Source of the DNA: Nephromyces sp. MM_2019
Lineage: Eukaryota; Apicomplexa; Aconoidasida; Nephromycida
Assembly (NCBI GenBank): GCA_015657535.1
Contig: JADHZB010000889.1
Location: forward strand, 1 to 36,600
Direction of reading: 5' to 3'
Length of the DNA: 36,600 bases
Position 1 is the stretch's first letter. Each line of letters opens with the position of its first letter. The notes under the pieces were generated by a model. The model made no database searches, was not told the origin of the DNA, and saw only the letters and a list, made by a program, of their open reading frames with translations. The position numbers were made by a program, and so were the translations under genes. This document shows positions 1-10,971 of this stretch, piece by piece.

Positions 1-2016
1 AAGCATAAACATATATATATATACATATATATATATATATGGAAGTGTGTGTAGAGCTAGTGTATATTGTATGTGTTGTGTGTTAAAAGAAGGTTAAATT
101 TATTCATTAACTTGAAAAATTCAATATACTAGGTAAAATATGAATATACTAATTTTAGGAGGAATTTTGCAGTATTCCTTACGATTTTGATAATATTTTG
201 GTTTTTTTTTTTGTAAAAATTTCATGTAAAAATTATATTTATATATATATGTAGGGATGTGTGTGTGTGTGTAGAGTGTGTCTAAAGCAAATTGTATTCA
301 TGAAAATTTTTTCATTGAAGATTATTTGAGAAGATGTGTAAAGCTAATTAAACGTAAAATGTAGGCAGATATTTAATGCCTTTTGGTGTGAGTGTAGAAA
401 ATAGCTTATAATGTTTTGATAGTGTGTGCGTGTGTGTATGTATATGAAGATTAGGATAGTTTGAAAGTGTGTATTGTGTGTGTTTGTGGGTGATGATAAA
501 CGTATATGTTATGAATATGTTTCATATAATAAGTTGAAAATACAACATCAATAAGCCATACCCTACTTGTTATATATTTAATTTGTGTATATATAGGTGC
601 TTATAATTGTATTATACTTTATTGCTTTCTAATAAAATATATTCAAAAAAATTATTCAAACAAAAAAGTATTGTTGTAAAATACTATCTCCATATATAGA
701 TATATGTATATTTATTTATTTATGGGTGGGTGAGTATGTATAGTGTGTGTATGTGTATATGTATTAATGTGTGTGTAATAAGTTGTCTGTATATATAAAT
801 GTTTATGTGTATATAAATAAAAATATGAATATAAATGAAAATGTGTATTTAAATGTGTAATTAAATGTGTATTTAAATGTAAATGTGTGTATAAATACAC
901 ATATTCATATAAAACATATTCATATAAATTTATAGATGTAAAAGTTATGTGTGTGTGTGTATGTGTGTGTGTGTATGTGTGTGTGTGTATATATATATGT
1001 GTTATATATGTGTGTGTGTGTATGTATGTATTTATGTATGTAATATATTATATACATATACATACGAGTATATAAATATACAAAAAATCTGTTTTTTACA
1101 AAATTTGTTTGTTGAAATATTCTACCATCTATTTTTGAGTGATAAAAAAGCTTGTAGGTGTGTGTTTCAATTAGTTCAAAAAGTTCAGATTATAGGCTAT
1201 ATAATTATATAACATTTTAGTCATAAGTGTATGTGTATAGCCTAAATATCACGGTAAAACTACCAAAAAATATGTTAAAAAGATTTTTAAAACAAGGGTG
1301 TAAATACAATTGTTTAAAAATAAGCTTATTTAGATACACACATTAAATAATATAAATATTTGGGGATCTAATTTGTATATTTAACTATATATATATATAT
1401 ATATATAGTGTGCGTATACTATATATATATATATATATAGATAGATATGTGTAATGTCAAGTTTCAAAGAAAGATAGATAATTTTGTGAGGTGTTATAAT
1501 TTGTTGATTTCCCTTCAACATTTAGTTGATGTGGGAATGTGTATGTGTGAGAGAGTGTGCATTCTTTTTTGAATAGGGTTTGTGTGTAGATATATATATA
1601 TATATATATATATACATTATTTCTATGTAGGATATATGAATGTAAGTATTTATGATGAATGACTGTTTATACATTATAGATGTGTGCATGTAGATGTGTG
1701 TGTATTCATATAAATGTGTTTGTGTGTATGTAGATGTGTGAGTGTGTATGTAAATGTGTGAGTGTGTATGTAAATGTGTGAGTGTGTATGTAAATGTGTG
1801 AGTGTTTATGTAAATGTGTGTGTATGTAAATGTGTGTGTATGTAAATGTGTGTGTATGTAAATGTGTGTGTGTGTTTGTAAATGTGTGTGTATGTAAATG
1901 TGTGAGTGTGCATGTAGATGTGTGAGTGTGCATGTAGATGTGTGAGTGTGCATGTAGATGTGTGAGTGTGCATGAATGTATGTAGTAACTATATGGATGT
2001 GTAGCCTGATTTCATG
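1..2016. repeat. Microsatellite-rich flank with no confident gene
   Basis: The plus strand is dominated by TG, TA and TGTA tracts, for example around 241-270, 720-1075, 1385-1441 and 1588-1613. Open frames here translate to Tyr/Val/Cys or His/Thr runs that simply mirror the repeats, so I do not call them genes. The segment lies 3' of the zinc-finger gene, whose sense strand is the minus strand, so the repeats read as CA on that sense strand. A short exon-like stretch at 159-200 is listed under rejected items. Confidence 0.7.
1735..1975. repeat. 20-bp TG-rich minisatellite
   Basis: About four tandem copies of a 20-bp unit that reads GTGTGAGTGTGTATGTAAAT occupy roughly 1735-1812. About four copies of the sister unit GTGTGAGTGTGCATGTAGAT run from about 1900 to 1973. 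Shorter TGTGTGTATGTAAA units fill the gap. Neighbouring copies are nearly identical, so the array is recent or still changing. It lies just 3' of the zinc-finger gene's stop codon. Confidence 0.85.
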
Positions 2017-5000
2017 CTATTTTATAGGAAATATTCCCAATTTCTTAAGAAGGTAATCTGGACCATTCATTTCTAACCCAGGTGCAGGTCCATTGCCTAA
2101 ATATATACTTATATATATATATGGAAAAATTAAAAACAATAAGAAAAGTGTGTGTATAATGTATATTTGGTACATTTTCAAAATCAATTAATTTTAAAAA
2201 ATTATAGTATTTTGTACACCTCTATATATTGTATACATCTATATATATCTTAAATATATATTCAAACAAACACATGTGAGCAAATCAAATTTGATAGTTA
2301 AATTACTTTAAAAATAATTATAAAATTAATTTTATATATAACAAAAAAATTATTGTATGAATCAATCAAGATTTATAAATAATATATACAAATATACAAT
2401 GTATAAAAAATATATAATCTCCGTATATATAAAAGATAAATTATATATGTGTGTTAAGTTTCATGATATTTAAATTATATTTGTATATGTAAATCTCAAA
2501 GATATGTATGTTTATAAATAATATACAAAATGTACTTTTTAATGTAAATTTCAAAGATATAGAATATGCATATATAAATATATATATATGTGTGTATAAA
2601 TCATGAGATATATATAATACATCTGTGTGATTAAATCTTAAAGATATAGTACCAAGTAAATGTATCTGTGTAGGTGTATCTAGGTGTGTATATGTGTGTG
2701 TAGGTGAATTTGGGTGTGTGTAGGTGAATTTGGGTGTGTGTAGATGTATATAGGTGTGTATATGTGTATAAATGTATATAGGTGTGTATATGTGTATAAA
2801 TGTATATAGGTGTGTATATGTGTATAAATGTATATAGGTGTATAGATGTATATAGGTGTATAGATGTATATAGGTGTGTAGATGTATATAGGTGTGTAGA
2901 TGTATATAGGTGTATAGATGTATATAGGTGTGTAGATGTATATAGGTTTGTAGATGTATATAGGTTTGTAGATGTATATAGGTTTGTAGATGTATATAGG
3001 TTTGTAGATGTATATAGGTTTGTAGATGTATATAGGTTTGTAGATGTATATAGGTGTGTGTGTATATGGGTGTGTGTATATGGGTGTGTGTATATGGGTG
3101 TGTGTATATGGGTGTGTGTATATGGGTGTGTGTATATGGGTGTATGTATATAATATTATTCGAATATTTTTATACTTTGAAATTTTTGATTCAAATTGGC
3201 CAATGAACGAACATCTAATTCGTTTCCATGTTTGGGAATGTGTATGTTTTCCATTTTCAAATCTTTCATAACCTTTGTACGATTATCATGTTCTCCATTT
3301 AATTTATCTTGCTGTGTAAATATGTAATTAGTGTATGTGTGTGTATCAAATGATCTGTCTATGTGTAAGCATCAATTGATTCGTGTGTATATAGGTGTTA
3401 ATGGATATACATATATGTCTATGAAATCTTGTCTATATTGTACACAGGTTTTATGTGTGATTGGTGTGTGTATATTATGGGATATATAAAAACACATCAT
3501 ACACATTACACATTATACACATTATACACATACACATCACACATCATACATCACACACATCATACATCACACACATCATACATCACACACATCATACATC
3601 ACACACATCATACATCACACACATCATACATCACACACATCATACATCACACACATCATACACATCACGCATCATACACATCACGCATCGCACACATCAC
3701 ACACATCATACATCACATACATCATACACATCACGCATCGCACACATCACACACATCACACACCTCTTCAAGAAACTTTTGATGTTTCTTCCATTGTTTG
3801 AGTGTGTGTTTTGCATGATCTTCATGATGGCAAAATGAACACTCAGCACCATTTTTGCAACCTTTCTTTTTATTATAATAAAATGCACACGGTTTACACT
3901 TTCCAGACTCATGTATAGACACGTCATAATTATTTTGTACATTAACTGCACATTTTTATTTAACATGTGTTACAATCATGTGAAAAGTGTCATGAATCAT
4001 ATATAGTATGTATAGTTTAGTGTGCATGTGTGTCGGTTGTTTTTATTTAGTGTATGTTGAGGTGTGTATAGGTTATGTGGGGTGTGTGTAGGCTATAGTT
4101 TATGGTGTGTATAGGCTATAATTTATGGTGTGTATAGGCTATAATTTATGGTGTGTATAGGCTATAATTTATGGTGTGTATAGGATATATTTTATGGTGT
4201 GTATAGGTTATATCTTATGGTGTGTATAGGTTATATTTTATGGTGTATAGGTTATATTTTATGGTGTGTATAGGTTATAGTATACGTGTTTAGGTTATTT
4301 TATATGTTTATAACTTATGTTCAATGTGTTTAGGTTATATTATATGTGTATAAGTAATGTTCTGTGTGTAGGTTATGTCATAAGGGTATAGATTATATTT
4401 TATGGTGTGTATAGGTTATGTTATATGATGTGTGTAAATTCTTGAGCAAAAATACGAATGGTGTATAAATGAATATTTATAAATTTGTAGTAATATAAAT
4501 TAGAATCAAGTATAACCTAAGCTCTGTGTAGAACTGGCCTCCTTCTCACTATCCATATCTTTGGGTAACTTGATCATAGGCTCATTGATAGATCGTATAA
4601 TATTTTGCTTTAAATACACACATAATTGAAATATTTCAATTCAAAGTATCAAGTGTGTATAAGTGTATGTGCAAATAAAAAATTGTATGTATGTTAATAT
4701 GGGGGTAAACATTGAATTTTGTGTTTTATGTACAAGTAAATTCAATGTAAGAAAATTATCTCATATACACACATGTATGTATTCAAATCGAAAATATGTT
4801 ATTCCAATATGTGTATAGAATATTTTATGCCCGTAGAGTATATCATTATATATAGTATAAATAATTTAATAGTCATTATATATAGTGTAAATATTTTAAT
4901 TGACTCAATCATTGATGTTATAAAATTGTTTATACACAAGATATGTGTATATACACATAATAACAAAATGTATAAATACTTACGTTGTTATTTTGTATTT

Positions 5001-6705
5001 CAATGTGTTCAGACCAGAGTGTATAATCCTTGTTTGATTGTTTTGTTAGAATAGGCTTATCATGTGTGTGTGTGCTACTTGAAGATGATAAATTTAAAAT
5101 ACTTTCAGAATTAGAGAGCTCTCCTATCAAGTTTTGGCTATGCATAGATGAGTTGTGTGTGTTAGCTTCATTCTTGTGTATACTTTTATTAGTACTTGAA
5201 TAAATTCCCTTCAGAGGATTATCCTCTTGTTGCCCATTAGATGATAGTGCGCAAAAATTTGTTAATAATTCAACAAATGTGTCCTTATCAGGGAGTGTAT
5301 TGATTTCTATTGTTTCGATAGCCCTTGATACTTTATTTAACATATTCTCATGATTTCTTTTCAAACGTTCTAATATCTCCAACTGTAAAATGTGTGTGCA
5401 GAGATATAATCAATTTTCTGTACATGATTCTGGTTAACTATGTGTGTGTGTGTATTAGAATTGGATGGTGAATGTGTATGAGAGAATGGGTGGTGGTGGG
5501 AGATGAAAGTGCGCGTTTCAAAATTAGGTGGCAATAAAATAATAATTCAGTGGGATATAAAATTGTATGTTGATGTGCGAGTTAAAAAGAAGTGGATAAT
5601 AGGGTATAGTGTAAATCATCAACATGTTCGAAGTACTGGTACATCTATTTTCTACAACATATCAAACTTACCAATATTTCCTTCTCATTGGAAGAAATCT
5701 GACGTAGGTGAAGTTCAGAGTTTTCACACATTGTTGTCCATAGGTTGACAAGATCAGTGTTTTGAGGGTTTTTGATGGCATTGTCTGGTTCATTATAATT
5801 CATCTCAATTGGTATGTGTGTTTCGTTAAATTGATATGGTTGATGATATCGATTTCTGTAGGAATCAGATCTATAATAGGAAGTCGATGCTTGCTCCAAG
5901 TTACTACCCCTACGTGAGCCAAAACTATTTTTCTCATTATTTTCATTCACTCTATAATCCTTATTTTTTAATAGGGATGAAATACATCGGTTATCTTCTC
6001 CGCTTTGGTTTGCAGATGGTTTTGGTAAGAAGATTGTAGAAAATTTGGCATCTGAGTGAATACCGTTTGATATAGCACCTCTATCAGAGTGGAAGTGCTT
6101 CAAATTTGATTTTTTTATTTCATGATTATTGGATAGTGGGAATTGATTCCATAGGAAGGAAGTGGTTGCTGTAGATAAAGAACCGTTGTTGTATGGTTGG
6201 TTTTCTGGATAATGTTTGTATAAAGGAAATTTAAGGAAAAGCTAAACATCATGGGAGTGGTTGTGGTTTGTAGTTGGTATTGCTAGAAAATTTCTAAATA
6301 TGTAAGTATACTTAAATGGAAATAAGGGTTATTAAATACTTCAATATTGTATAGTCAAAAAATTATTTTCAACGAGAAGAATCTTAATGTATATACATCG
6401 AAATTATGTTTGTAATGTTCGTGTATTCTATAGAGGATAATGTTATTTATCAATGTGTATGATCCTAATAGCTATCTTTAGCGTCTAATTATACCTTCAA
6501 ACATATCGGAGTTGTTGTTTAACAATCTAGATGTCCAGCTATTGAAGTTTGGGTAAGATGGAGACGTTGATACATTCGATAGGTAATTATGTAGTTCTAT
6601 ATTAGAGTTTGTTCTTGTTTTTGGGTGGTAGCGTGAAAACCATTGTTGTTCATCCGTAATTACCCCATGCCTTGTGTAGGAGTCTTCAGAGAGTAGGCTA
6701 GACAT
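2017..6705 (-). CDS. CCCH-type zinc-finger protein, 7 exons, about 531 aa
   Basis: Likely an RNA-binding regulator; the CCCH finger is a known RNA-binding fold, but the target is unknown. Exons (minus strand): 6705-6495, 6168-5672, 5382-4984, 4607-4517, 3945-3764, 3311-3176, 2096-2017. All phases agree and all splice sites are GT-AG. Most of the protein is low-complexity and rich in Asn, Ser and His. Exon 3 begins with a charged, probably helical stretch (LEILERLKRNHENMLNKVSR). Exon 5 holds the finger: ESGKCKPCAFYYNKKKGCKN followed by GAECSFCHHEDH, so the Cys/His ligands are spaced as in the CCCH fingers common in apicomplexans and dinoflagellates. A Lys-rich helix follows. The last exon ends in GPDYLLKKLGIFPIK. 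The ATG at 6705 opens exon 1. If exon 5 is not spliced, translation stops at 3731 after a repeat-encoded CDV tail; I prefer the spliced form because two further in-phase coding-like exons exist. The finger is secure; exons 6 and 7 are less so. Confidence 0.72.
2097..3175. repeat. Intron 6 of the zinc-finger gene, nested minisatellites
   Basis: This intron of about 1.08 kb holds several tandem arrays one after another: units near 2736-2840 with GTATATAGGTGTGTATATG, 18-bp units GTGTATAGATGTATATAG at about 2836-2944, about six copies of GTTTGTAGATGTATATAG at about 2945-3050, and about seven copies of the 14-bp unit GTGTGTATATGGGT at about 3053-3145. On the gene's sense strand these read as CA/TA-rich. 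Its 5' boundary is CAAA|gtataa at 3176/3175 and its 3' boundary is tttag|GC at 2097/2096. Confidence 0.75.
3312..3763. repeat. Intron 5 of the zinc-finger gene, UG-rich 5' part and CA-rich 3' part
   Basis: On the plus strand, 3500-3763 is an array based on the 16-bp unit ACACATCATACATCAC (about 7 near-perfect copies at 3540-3660, then variants with CACGCATCGC). This is the opposite repeat strand from its surroundings. On the gene's sense strand the intron therefore starts GTGTGTGATGTG and stays UG-rich, then becomes CA-rich over 3312-3480 up to the acceptor tttacacag. The two halves are complementary in composition. Confidence 0.75.
3946..4516. repeat. Intron 4 of the zinc-finger gene, 24-bp tandem repeat
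   Basis: Between about 4060 and 4400 the plus strand repeats a unit of 23-25 bp that begins GGTGTGTATAGG and continues CTATAATTTATG or TTATATTTTATG. There are roughly eight good copies, after which the array decays into looser variants. It lies wholly between exons 4 and 5. Its donor on the minus strand is G|gttata, a weak consensus, and its acceptor is gtgcag|TT. Confidence 0.75.
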
Positions 6706-9700
6706 ATTTGTAACGTAAGGAACAAAGGAGATTCCCGTGTATGTATCTGGTCAAACAGGCTGGTGTTATGTATTTAGATTGGATACGAATAATCTACAGT
6801 GTTTTAAGAGTGCATTATTCTAAATTCAATCATATGACTCAAGTTTATACAGATATATCTGTTTATATATTCTGTTCGAAAGTTTATATTTTCTATAATA
6901 TTCAAATCGTAATAATAGTATGTGCATTGAGTCTACTTTTATTGTGTACAGAAAAGCACAAGATACACTTGTTGAAGAGTTAAATCTGTTAAAATGTGGA
7001 CATTTTTTCGGGTGAATATTATAAATTATGAATTGTGTAGTAGCTGATTTTCCTGTTCAGAGAAATCCTCTCTTCTTTTTTGTGAGTGTTAGTAATAAAA
7101 TATACACCAATAACATGAATGAAGATGGTAAATAGAAAGTTGCCGACAGTGATATCTAGTTAGGAAAACTTTAGAATCAAAGATTTCTATATTGTTGGCT
7201 TCTTAGCTTGTGTATGTAAATAATAAATCACGCTTTTTTTAAGTAGTGAAGAAGGTAGAAAATATGCTTTTATGCGATAAATTTTTCGAGATTTGTATCT
7301 GTATATATAAAAAAGTTGGCTGACTGTTATGTAATTATATATGTAATGTGATTTTTTCACCAAATTTGAATTCATAAAATTTAATAATGTTGAACATTAA
7401 CCGTTTTTCAACACTAATTAAGGTGTTAGAACCTCTTAATATTTTTCACAAATTAGTTTATATTGGAAAAGAAAATAGATTTGAATCCTCAAGAAATAGT
7501 TTACAATCTCAATCAACATGATATAGCAAAGAATAAGGAGTTTTGTAGGGCTCACATATAACACTCATTAATTTAAGGTTAATTAATCCTCTATAACTCT
7601 TCTTTTATTCAAAGTTAAAATATGCACTTTTAATTTTAAATTTATATATGTAGATAGTTAGTTATATGTGAAATTCAAAATACTGTTACGATATTTTAAC
7701 AAAAGTTAATTATTTGTTAGGTTGAAATAAACGTTTTATGTGCGTCATGAGCAAACATTAACGATCTCAAAAAGATGTTAAAGTTATTTGAAGATAGAAA
7801 GAAAATGACCCAAGGAAGCTTGTGTGCAAATTAATTTTCCACTGTGCTATGTATATTCTAGTGTTACAAGGGACAGTGGCTTATGCTAACAGTAAAGTTT
7901 AAATGTTGAGTGTAAGTAGTGGCTTTATGGATTGTGTATAAATAGCTTGCTTTCACTTAGTATGTGTTCCAAGGGTATGCGAGCTGAAGTGTGTATGTGT
8001 GCTGATTTAGTTGGTGCAATTACTGTGTCAATAATTGTACTTGAACGTTTGGTTACATTTTCAAGACAACTTGTTGCTGGACATTGTCGGTTTTGTTAGG
8101 TAATGGGAAAATATTTTTGAGAAACAATATTTTCATTGATAACTTTGCCTATGTATGGGTCAGAATTTAGCCAGTTTGTGAATTAGTTTGTCACTCTATT
8201 CATATTTTCTGTTCTATGTTTATACATTGAATGCCCTGGTCTGAGATGGGTGGATAGAACGGTTTCACATGTGATTGCTTTATCTGGCCTAGTAGAATTT
8301 TTTTTAAAGTTGCTGTTCGTACTATGTGCATTTTTAATTTGGCCTGTGTATGAGTTTGTATCTTACGTGTTTTGCTTATACTAACATTTTAAGTTTCATT
8401 TTTTAACTATCCATGTGTACACTTTTGTTTGCTCTGTGTGTACGATTGCTCTTCGCATTTAAGCATGTTGTTATGTGTATTTTTGATAATCTCGTCTGTG
8501 TTTACTTTGTGTGAATCTGTGTGTGCATAATTATATAATCTGAGAATATAAACTCATCTTGCCCATGACTATGCTATTATTGGTTTATGGATGTGTGTAG
8601 TTGTTTTTTTTTGCCTTTACAGGTTTTTATAATTAGTTTGTTTGAGTTACTTACTCTGAGCGCATTTCCTCTTTGGTTTCTTTATGTGCATATTTATCTA
8701 GTTTGAGTGTGCATCCTTATTTGGTCTGAGTGTACACATTTAACTAAGCTGAGTATGCATATTTATCCAATTTGAGTGTGCATTATAATCTGGTTTGGCT
8801 GTGCGTAGCTAGTTATCTTGCCTAAGTGTGCATATTAATCTACTTTGAGTGTACGTATTGAATTTTGCCAGTTTACTTGTTTATCTGATTTTATTATATG
8901 TGCTTATTTGATTCGAGTGTGCGGATTTATATGGTTTGAGTGAGCAAATTTATTTACATTGTTTAAATGCGTGTTTAACTCTTTTGGAGGTCTGGTTTAA
9001 CCTAGTCTATTTGTGTGTGTTTAGCTTGTTATATCTTCACACACTCGATTGTTTTATCTTTGCTTTTTCGCTTGAATACTATCGGATTTTGCGAGCCTAG
9101 TTTATTGTTTCATATGAGCTCTCCCTGTGTATACTACTTTGGAGAATATATCTAAGTGTGTGATTATAAATCAACAGTCTGCAATTTTTTACGGCTCTAT
9201 AAAATAAAATAGAAAGAAAAAAACAGTTTTTTTCATTGATGTCACAGTAATGTGTGTTGTCCAAATAAGTATAGTTATATATATTACTAGTTTTAATTAA
9301 TTCTTATATCGATCCGATCATTTCAGTACGGGTGAGGATTTACTGTACTAAAAGCACAAAAAGTTATTATTTTATTTATTTCCAAATATAAAAATCTTTT
9401 GGATTTCCTTTAAATTCAATCAAAATATTCTGAATTATGCTACAAGGTAAGTCTAGTTTTTCGGGATGTTCTCAATTTCAAAGACAGTGACGTTTTTATA
9501 TAAACCAGTGAATTCATTATACGGATAATCAAAGCTTTTATAGCATTTGGTAATCCCTTCACTATAGCTGCTTTATGCCATACATTTTCGAAAGGCTTGC
9601 GCGATTACACAGTAACATTTTTGATTGTTTTTTGACACAAAGTACATCCAAAATCAGAATCAAAAAAAATATACTAAAAAATTGGAGAGAATGCTGGATT

Positions 9701-10971
9701 TATAATACCATATAAAGCATTATTGAGCTATTATCTAGCTTTTTGATTCTGGGTTTAAGAAGTTGTTAGCTAGTACTAATTAAAATTCTATGAGCTCAAA
9801 CTTGCGGGGCTAGCCAATTAAATACGATTAAGCAACAAGATAACAAAGCTTAACAATAAATTCAACTTGAATTAGACAAGTTATCTTAGAAATCAAATCG
9901 TGGTAACTATCTTAAGCTTATTTTTTGGTCAAATACTTATGTGCTATGCAGAATTTAGCCTTGAAATATAGCTGTAAATTTAATTCAGCTAAAAATTTAT
10001 TAAGTATGCTGATTGCTGATTGAAATAACACCATAAAACATAAATACAAAATTCTAGCTACCGACTTTATAACATTATATCATTTTAACTTTTTTATTAT
10101 AAATTTTCACTTTTGTAAGTTTAAATAAATTTGTTAAACTAATACAGCATTATGGTTTGTTCCTTAAATAAAACACTTCGATATTTTTATAAATCTTTTC
10201 AAATTGCAATAAACTAATGAATAAAACTTAGACCATATATTAAAGCTTGTTAAAAAATTTTAATCAAAAGCTATTTGATTTAAGCTAACTATGACAACTT
10301 AAGTAATCACTCAATTAGATGCATTAAGTTTTGTTATAGTTTACTCCAACTGAGTTACACTATAGAACATGAGCTTTATTTAAAGATTCACTTTAAATTT
10401 AGGAATTTTATAAATCACATAAAAATTTAATACATAAATCACAAAAAAAAAATCACAGCGATAACTTTAATTTTAGGTATAAAAAACAATTTCTACAAAA
10501 AAGGAATAAATTTTTAAAATTTCAAGGTGTTAAATGTTCAGTTCCATTTAAGGGGGAGCAAGTTTGTACCACTATGCCCTTGAAAAACTGACACAATAAT
10601 TCTGAGGCATAAAACTGGTAAATTAAACTGTTAGAGGAAAGTTAAAGTTATAGTTATATAAGGGCATCAAATTTCAGTTGAATCTATTGACAAATTTTGT
10701 GATTGTGTAAAGCTACAATTCAGAGGTTTACTGTTTTTAAAGATAGTTTCATCAAGTGTATTGAAGTAAGAAATTAGCACAAATGAAAAGAATTTCCAGA
10801 ATTCCGAAACTTTCAACCCTCATCTCAATTTTGGTGAGTTTAGAGGGTTTTTTATTTCTTTGTTTGCATTCTAATTTATAAGTTTCCTTCATTCGAAAAT
10901 TCATAGCTTTGTTGAATACTTACAATTAAGTTTCATATAATGTTATTGTAGGCTTTAAAATTTAATCAATT
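6706..10971. other. Long intergenic region between divergent genes
   Basis: About 4.3 kb separates the starts of the zinc-finger gene (leftward) and the membrane-protein gene (rightward). I see no coding exon that I can support: open frames are short, lack splice-compatible neighbours and have AT-rich random-like translations. 7900-9150 is TG-rich on the plus strand and contains the decayed 23-bp repeat listed separately. 9200-10780 is plain AT-rich sequence. Both promoters must lie here, but no recognisable core element can be named. Confidence 0.55.
8522..8940. repeat. Degenerate 23-bp tandem repeat
   Basis: A unit that starts TGTGCATATTTATC and ends TTTGAG recurs with 23-bp spacing. Clear units are 8685-8707, 8708-8730, 8731-8753, 8754-8776, 8777-8799, a 27-bp unit at 8800-8826, 8827-8849, then 8899-8917 (shortened) and 8918-8940. 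An isolated unit lies at 8522-8544, and looser matches extend back towards about 8320. The units differ at many positions, so this is an old array, unlike the near-identical minisatellites at the window ends. Confidence 0.7.

Noticed and set aside
159..200. Exon-like stretch on the plus strand (EEFCSIPYDFDNIL) between an AG and a GT
   Set aside because: Only 14 codons, weak flanking sites, and no partner exon in phase could be found.
1522..1953. Minus-strand open frame encoding long His/Thr/Tyr-rich runs
   Set aside because: The frame is the direct translation of the TG minisatellite; no splice signals, no non-repetitive protein sequence.
2800..3271. Plus-strand frames with VYRCVD and YMGVCIWVC repeats
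   Set aside because: Both read the 18-bp and 14-bp tandem repeats antisense to intron 6 of the zinc-finger gene.
3490..3770. CRISPR-like array
   Set aside because: The units are contiguous tandem repeats without unique spacers, in a spliced eukaryotic gene.
3429..3838. Plus-strand frames with HHTSHTSY repeats
   Set aside because: They translate the 16-bp repeat of intron 5 on the antisense strand and overlap the zinc-finger exon antisense.
5836..6039. Plus-strand open frame opposite exon 2 of the zinc-finger gene
   Set aside because: Antisense shadow of a well-phased coding exon.
6741..6983. Plus-strand hydrophobic open frame (80 codons)
   Set aside because: Sits just upstream of the zinc-finger start; AT-rich hydrophobic translation without splice partners, consistent with chance.
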